Made by a program: the position numbers and the translations under genes. Positions 60,683 through 64,000 of a DNA stretch of 64,000 bases are shown here, in pieces; within the stretch, counting starts at the first letter, position 1, and each line of letters opens with the position of its first letter. The notes beneath the pieces are model-generated. The model was not told where the DNA came from and made no database searches. It worked only from the letters and a program-made list of their open reading frames with translations. The stretch is from Mantis religiosa (taxonomy: Eukaryota > Arthropoda > Insecta > Mantodea > Mantidae), in NCBI GenBank assembly GCA_030765055.1, contig CM060958.1:2477063-2541062 (forward strand), given 5' to 3'.

Positions 60683-62431
60683 GTAAGTAACCTAGAGATC
60701 AAAAGTTTTAGGGAGGAGTGTATGTGAATCACTGCTAACTTGTCAAAGTAACGTTCACTTTGAGTACTAATGAGTATGATAGGATAGATTCTTACGGAGG
60801 GGATTACTTACGCAGGTCCAAACTTGGTCTATTGTACCTATGTCCCCAAGTGAGACATCCCCGGGAGGAAGGATGAGGTGAGAGGAGACAGAGAGACTGG
60901 ACTGGACTACACTACTGAGGTGATTCGGCACAGAGGTTCAAACTTGGTCTATTGTATCTATGTCCCCAAGTGGGACATCCCCGGGAGGAAGGATGAGGTG
61001 AGAGGAGACAGAGTGACTGAACTGGACTACACTACGGAGGGGATTCGGTACGTAGGTCCAAACTTGGTCTATTGTATCTATGTCCCCAAGTGGGACATCC
61101 CCGGGAGGAAGGATGAGGTGAGAGGAGACAGAGAGACTGGACTGGACTACACTACTGAGGTGATTCGGCACAGAGGTTCAAACTTGGTCTATTGTACCTA
61201 TGTCCCCAAGTGGGACATCCCCGGGAGGAAGGATGAGGTGAGAGGAGATAGAGTGACTGAACTGGACTACACTACGGAGGGGATTCGGTACGGAGGTCCA
61301 AACTTGGTCTATTGTACCTATGTCCCCAAGTGAGACATCCCCGGGAGGAAGGATGAGGTGAGAGGAGACAGAGAGACTGGATTAGACTACACTACGGAGG
61401 AGATTTGGCGCGGAGATCCAAACTTGGTCTATTGTATCTATGTTTTTTTTTTCCTTGTAATTTATGTCCTCCAACATTTAGTCATATCAGACGATTAATG
61501 AAATGCGTGAAATTATGCTCAATGCATCCGGGGTCCATAGAGCTTATAGGTACCCCACATTCATCTTTTAGGATAAGGGAAATCCCAGGAGAAAACCTTA
61601 TAGTGTTTCTGCATGTGTATGAGAGAGAGAGGAGAGAGTATTTCCTTCCACATCTCAAATTACATTTTACATGGAAGTGTTTCTCAAAAATGTCTAACAA
61701 CTTTTATTAAAATGCCATATGTTTAAAATATTTCATGCCAACTTAAGTGTATATGTAGAATGTCCTTAGAAGTTCTGGTAAACTGTAAACACAATTTTCT
61801 GAAATATGAAGACAAGAGCTCTCCTCCGCCCTCCCCCCCCCCCCCCACCTACCTCCTGGCCATGTAAAGAAAATGCAACTTCCAACCTATAACATAACGA
61901 TCAGAATTTAAAACATTTGACTCCTGTAATCTCCTCTTCTTGTTGCACATACAAGGAAATTTGTAATAAAATAATTTGTGCAAATGTTTTTTCAATTAAC
62001 ATGAAATGGGTAAGAATTTTAAAGAATAGTTTTACAAGAGAAGAGAAGGTCATGTGCTTGTAACACATCTGATTTGCTTTAGTTCACATATTTCCAGTGA
62101 AATCTTGATGTCAAGTGTTTGGGTAGCCTATTACAGGCTGGACAAAGTAAAAAAAAAGTCAAGTTACATGTACAATTCCTAAATAAATTTAAAAGAATGT
62201 GCAGGATGACACTTGTCAGATTGCTTGGTGCTTTAATGTATATGTAAATTGCAATAAATCATGGAATGTATTTTTCAGATGCATTTGGAGTTCCAAACTA
62301 CATGGGTCAGATGTACGATAAAAACAAGTTTGACTTTTCATTCTTTGGGTTTCCTCTGAAGTTAGCAGAAGCCCATGATCCTGCAGTACTTATAGCTTTA
62401 GAAGTTGCATTTGAAGCTGTTTGTGATGCTG
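60520..62431 (+). CDS. Gene B: fatty-acid-synthase-like gene, 5' part
   Basis: Two exons, 60507-60682 (coding from 60520) and 62279-62431, join in phase to give about 105 residues of the ketosynthase N-terminus and run on past the window (1 base left over). It lies 26 kb downstream of gene A on the same strand, so the two are tandem paralogues. The sequence is also divergent: where FAS enzymes have MDPQLRMLLE this copy reads AHDPAVLIALEVAFEAV. The catalytic Cys/His/His of the ketosynthase lie beyond the window, so activity cannot be judged. Confidence 0.87.
60796..61441. repeat. Minisatellite, 120-bp unit, about 5.4 copies
   Basis: ATTGTA(C/T)CTATG recurs at 60831, 60951, 61071, 61191, 61311 and 61431, exactly 120 apart. 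It is the same unit as at 39864-41440 but uses the GGGACATCCCCGGGAGGAAG variant, so it was amplified independently. Two unit types alternate (ATTCGGCACAGAGG and ATTCGGTACG), a 240-bp register. It lies in gene B intron 1. Confidence 0.92.
61466..61610 (+). repeat. Single diverged copy of the 108-bp satellite unit
   Basis: CTCCAACATTTAGTCATATC, CGATTAATGAAATG, GGGGTCCATAGAGCTTATAG, CATTCATCTTTTAGGATAAG follow the satellite in order, with differences that make it an outgroup to the array. Confidence 0.75.
61611..62278. other. Gene B intron, no feature recognised
   Basis: It contains a run of 15 C near 61833-61847 and pieces related to 58258-59300; nothing else. Confidence 0.4.
62279..62431 (+). 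CDS. Gene B second exon: ketosynthase
   Basis: The acceptor is TGTATTTTTCAG and the donor G|gtaagt. NAFGVPNYMGQMYDKNKFDF, SFFGFPLKLAEAHDP follows the FAS order G.P...GK..D...FDA.FFG..PK.A..MDP. It ends LEVAFEAVCDAG, equivalent to LLE..YEA..DAG. Confidence 0.9.
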
Positions 62432-62544
62432 GTAAGTGTATCTGCTTTGACATTTCTATTAAAGGCTGGTCCACAATATCTAGTAGTTGGATGACCACAT
62501 CACTAGCAAAGTGAAAAGTTGCATTGGGATTTCATATTTTCTAA

Positions 62545-62930
62545 GTCATCAATGATATCACTCAAAAACATTTAATAAATTCAAAAAGGTCTTTAAAAGA
62601 CAAAATATCATCTTGGGACCAACAAATTTATAGTATTATAACTGTTAAATTCAAAAACAAAAGATTAAATTCTACCAATTAATAGATGTAGAATATACCA
62701 AATAGTTGTAACAATTTTGAAAAATGCTACATAGGTCAAATTAAAAGAAACCTAAAAACCAAAGTCATTGAGTATTTTAGAAACATCAAATTGAAACAAG
62801 AAGATAAGTCAGCAGTAGCATTTCATGTTTGCAACAAAAACCATTACCTTGACCCAAATCCAGAATTATTAAAAGATACTGACAATGTGGGAAAACATGT
62901 TAATATGGAAAAATAAGTACCAATTAATGA
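62545..62930 (+). mobile_element. Penelope-like (family A) remnant
   Basis: The plus strand follows 11760-12110 base for base with many changes: HSKTFNKFKKVFKRQNIILG, later ATAGGTCAAATTAAAAGAAA (nuclease IGQTKRN) and KQEDKSAVAFH. It is stop-ridden and interrupted at 62937 by SINEs; it continues at 63740. Confidence 0.75.
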
Positions 62931-62936
62931 ATTGAT

Positions 62937-63170
62937 AGAGTGGACATGAAAAATTCAATGCCATAGCCAGGATTTGAACTACTGATCTACTGGTTCCCAT
63001 TCAGTCACTCTTACCCATTGAGATACCATGGCCAATTTGCCGTCATGACATTAAATTCTCCAGTTGACTCATATATTCCCTGGTAAACCATTAGGGGCTC
63101 TCACATCCGAGATACACCATTTGTGGTGATCCAATACCTTAGCCTGTATATGGCTAGTGTGAAGAAATTA
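62937..63170 (-). mobile_element. tRNA-derived SINE (family 1)
   Basis: Complement: AATTCAATGCCATAGCCAGG, ATTTGAACTACTGATC, TTACCCATTGAGATACC, then the head block ACCATTAGGGGCTCTC. It joins tail to head with the next unit. Confidence 0.8.
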
Positions 63171-63174
63171 ATAA

Positions 63175-63410
63175 TTTCCATCAATTATATAGAGTCAACA
63201 TGAAAAATTCAATGCCACGGACGGGATTTGAACCACGGATCTCCTGGTTTCCGTCCAGTCGCTCTAAGCCATTGAGCTACCATGGCCAACTTGCCGTCAT
63301 GACATGGAATTCTCCATTTGACTTGTATATTTCCCCAGTAGACCACTAAGGAATCTCGCATTCGAGATACACCATTTGTGGCATCTTACTATTGTGAACA
63401 AATGATTAAT
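63175..63410 (-). mobile_element. tRNA-derived SINE (family 1)
   Basis: Complement with intact boxes (GATTTGAACCACGGATC, AAGCCATTGAGCTACC) and head GTAGACCACTAAGGAATC. Same orientation as the preceding unit, so the two are in tandem. Confidence 0.82.
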
Positions 63411-63735
63411 TTCCATCAATTAACTAAAATAATAAGAGTTAAATGATGAAGCATGGGACTCTAGTACTTACGATAGTAAGTCGCCACAAACATTGTATCT
63501 CAAATGCGAGAGCCCCTAGCGGTCTACCGGGGAAATATACGAGTCAAGTATAGAATTTAATGTCATGACGGCAAGTTGACCATGGTAGCTCAATGGGTTA
63601 GAGTGACTAGACGGAAACTTGGAGATCCGTGGTTCAAATCCCGGCCGTGGCATTGAATTTTTCATGTTGACTCTATCAAAAACCATAGCCTATATACGGC
63701 TATTGTGAAGAAATGATTAATTTCCATCAATTAAC
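63411..63735 (+). mobile_element. tRNA-derived SINE (family 1), best copy
   Basis: Full unit: head CTAAAATAATAAGAGTTAAA, GTACTTACGATAGTAAGTCG, CGAGAGCCCCTAGCGG, box A TAGCTCAATGGG, box B GTGGTTCAAATCCC, GGCCGTGGCATTGAATTTTT and the tail ending CCATCAATTAACT. About 320 bp. Head to head with the unit on its left. The tail sequence is also found just before the head, so units share their ends. Confidence 0.85.
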
Positions 63736-63739
63736 TTAA

Positions 63740-63965
63740 ACCAAGTAATGAACTTGGAAATCCCACCAGTAGATAATTTGATGAAGAAGTTCATAGTTCC
63801 ACCACCAGAGAGAAGACCGCAGATGACAAAAACAAAAACATAATAGATGATAGTTGGTCCTTTGAGGTTAAAAATGGAAGCAACAGCTTCCGAAACTAGT
63901 TCCCCAAAAAATAAAAATGTGACGAAGTGTTAAAAACCAACTACAAATACTTTTTTCAGTTAATT
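63740..63965 (+). mobile_element. Penelope-like (family A) 3' tail
   Basis: AATGAACTTGGAAATCCCAC, then GTTCATAGTTCCACCACCAG and the junction GTGACGAAGTGTTAAAAACC match 12147-12340. It is the continuation of the remnant at 62545 after the SINE cluster. Confidence 0.78.
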
Positions 63966-64000
63966 CGTCTAAATGCATACAATCACACATAACAAATTGA

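Noticed and set aside
60878..61333. 151-codon open frame with 40-residue repeats
   Set aside because: It is a by-product of the 120-bp minisatellite, whose unit length is a multiple of three; no start context, and the same frame is closed in the related array.
61833..61847. Run of about 15 C as a functional site
   Set aside because: Simple homopolymer; no supporting context, and length in assemblies is unreliable.
28560..63620. tRNA genes at the box A/box B sites
   Set aside because: No complete cloverleaf with acceptor stem pairing; each lies inside a dispersed SINE with a constant tail.

Overview
The window is eukaryotic, almost certainly from an insect with a large, repeat-rich genome. 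Genes are split by GT-AG introns, and most of the sequence is mobile elements: mariner and Tc1 transposons, Penelope-like elements, non-LTR retrotransposons, a gypsy-type LTR element with solo LTRs, and tRNA-derived SINEs. A cockroach- or termite-like species would fit, but that is a guess; nothing here identifies the species.

Only one kind of host gene is visible, animal type-I fatty-acid-synthase-like (FAS) genes on the plus strand. Gene A is the 3' part of one such gene: 14 exons between 3950 and 34253, giving 903 codons with consistent splice phases, no stop and no frameshift. It covers the linker before the enoyl reductase (ER), the ER, the ketoreductase (KR) and the terminal thioesterase (TE). 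It looks like a divergent paralogue. Both nucleotide-binding glycine motifs are gone, the KR catalytic segment and the acyl-carrier domain (ACP) are absent, yet the TE Ser/Asp/His triad is kept. Gene B begins at 60520 with the N-terminus of a ketosynthase and runs off the right edge, so the locus is a head-to-tail FAS array.

Layout. 1-3600: mariner, another TIR transposon, LINE and Penelope remnants. 3950-34253: gene A, its introns inflated by a solo LTR, two related mariners, a 3.1-kb Penelope palindrome, a second Penelope element split by a solo LTR, an RNase H-bearing LINE, a broken gypsy element, an almost G-free AT-rich block carrying a Tc1 element, and a mariner containing a 12-copy minisatellite. 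34300-60500: intergenic, with SINEs, a foldback mariner, three large tandem arrays (about 115/120, 56 and 108 bp units), a nearly intact mariner (50574-51905) and LINE remnants. 60507-64000: start of gene B with another tandem array and a SINE/Penelope cluster.

The most unusual signals are the reductase-dead, ACP-less but uninterrupted FAS paralogue; the block at 23941-26059 where, outside the Tc1 insertion, I count 1 G against 136 C in 704 nt, with nearby G mostly in short hairpins; Penelope palindromes with hammerhead-ribozyme-like ends; and several tandem arrays that appear to have grown from mobile elements. All similarity statements come from reading translations and motifs by eye; no search was run.
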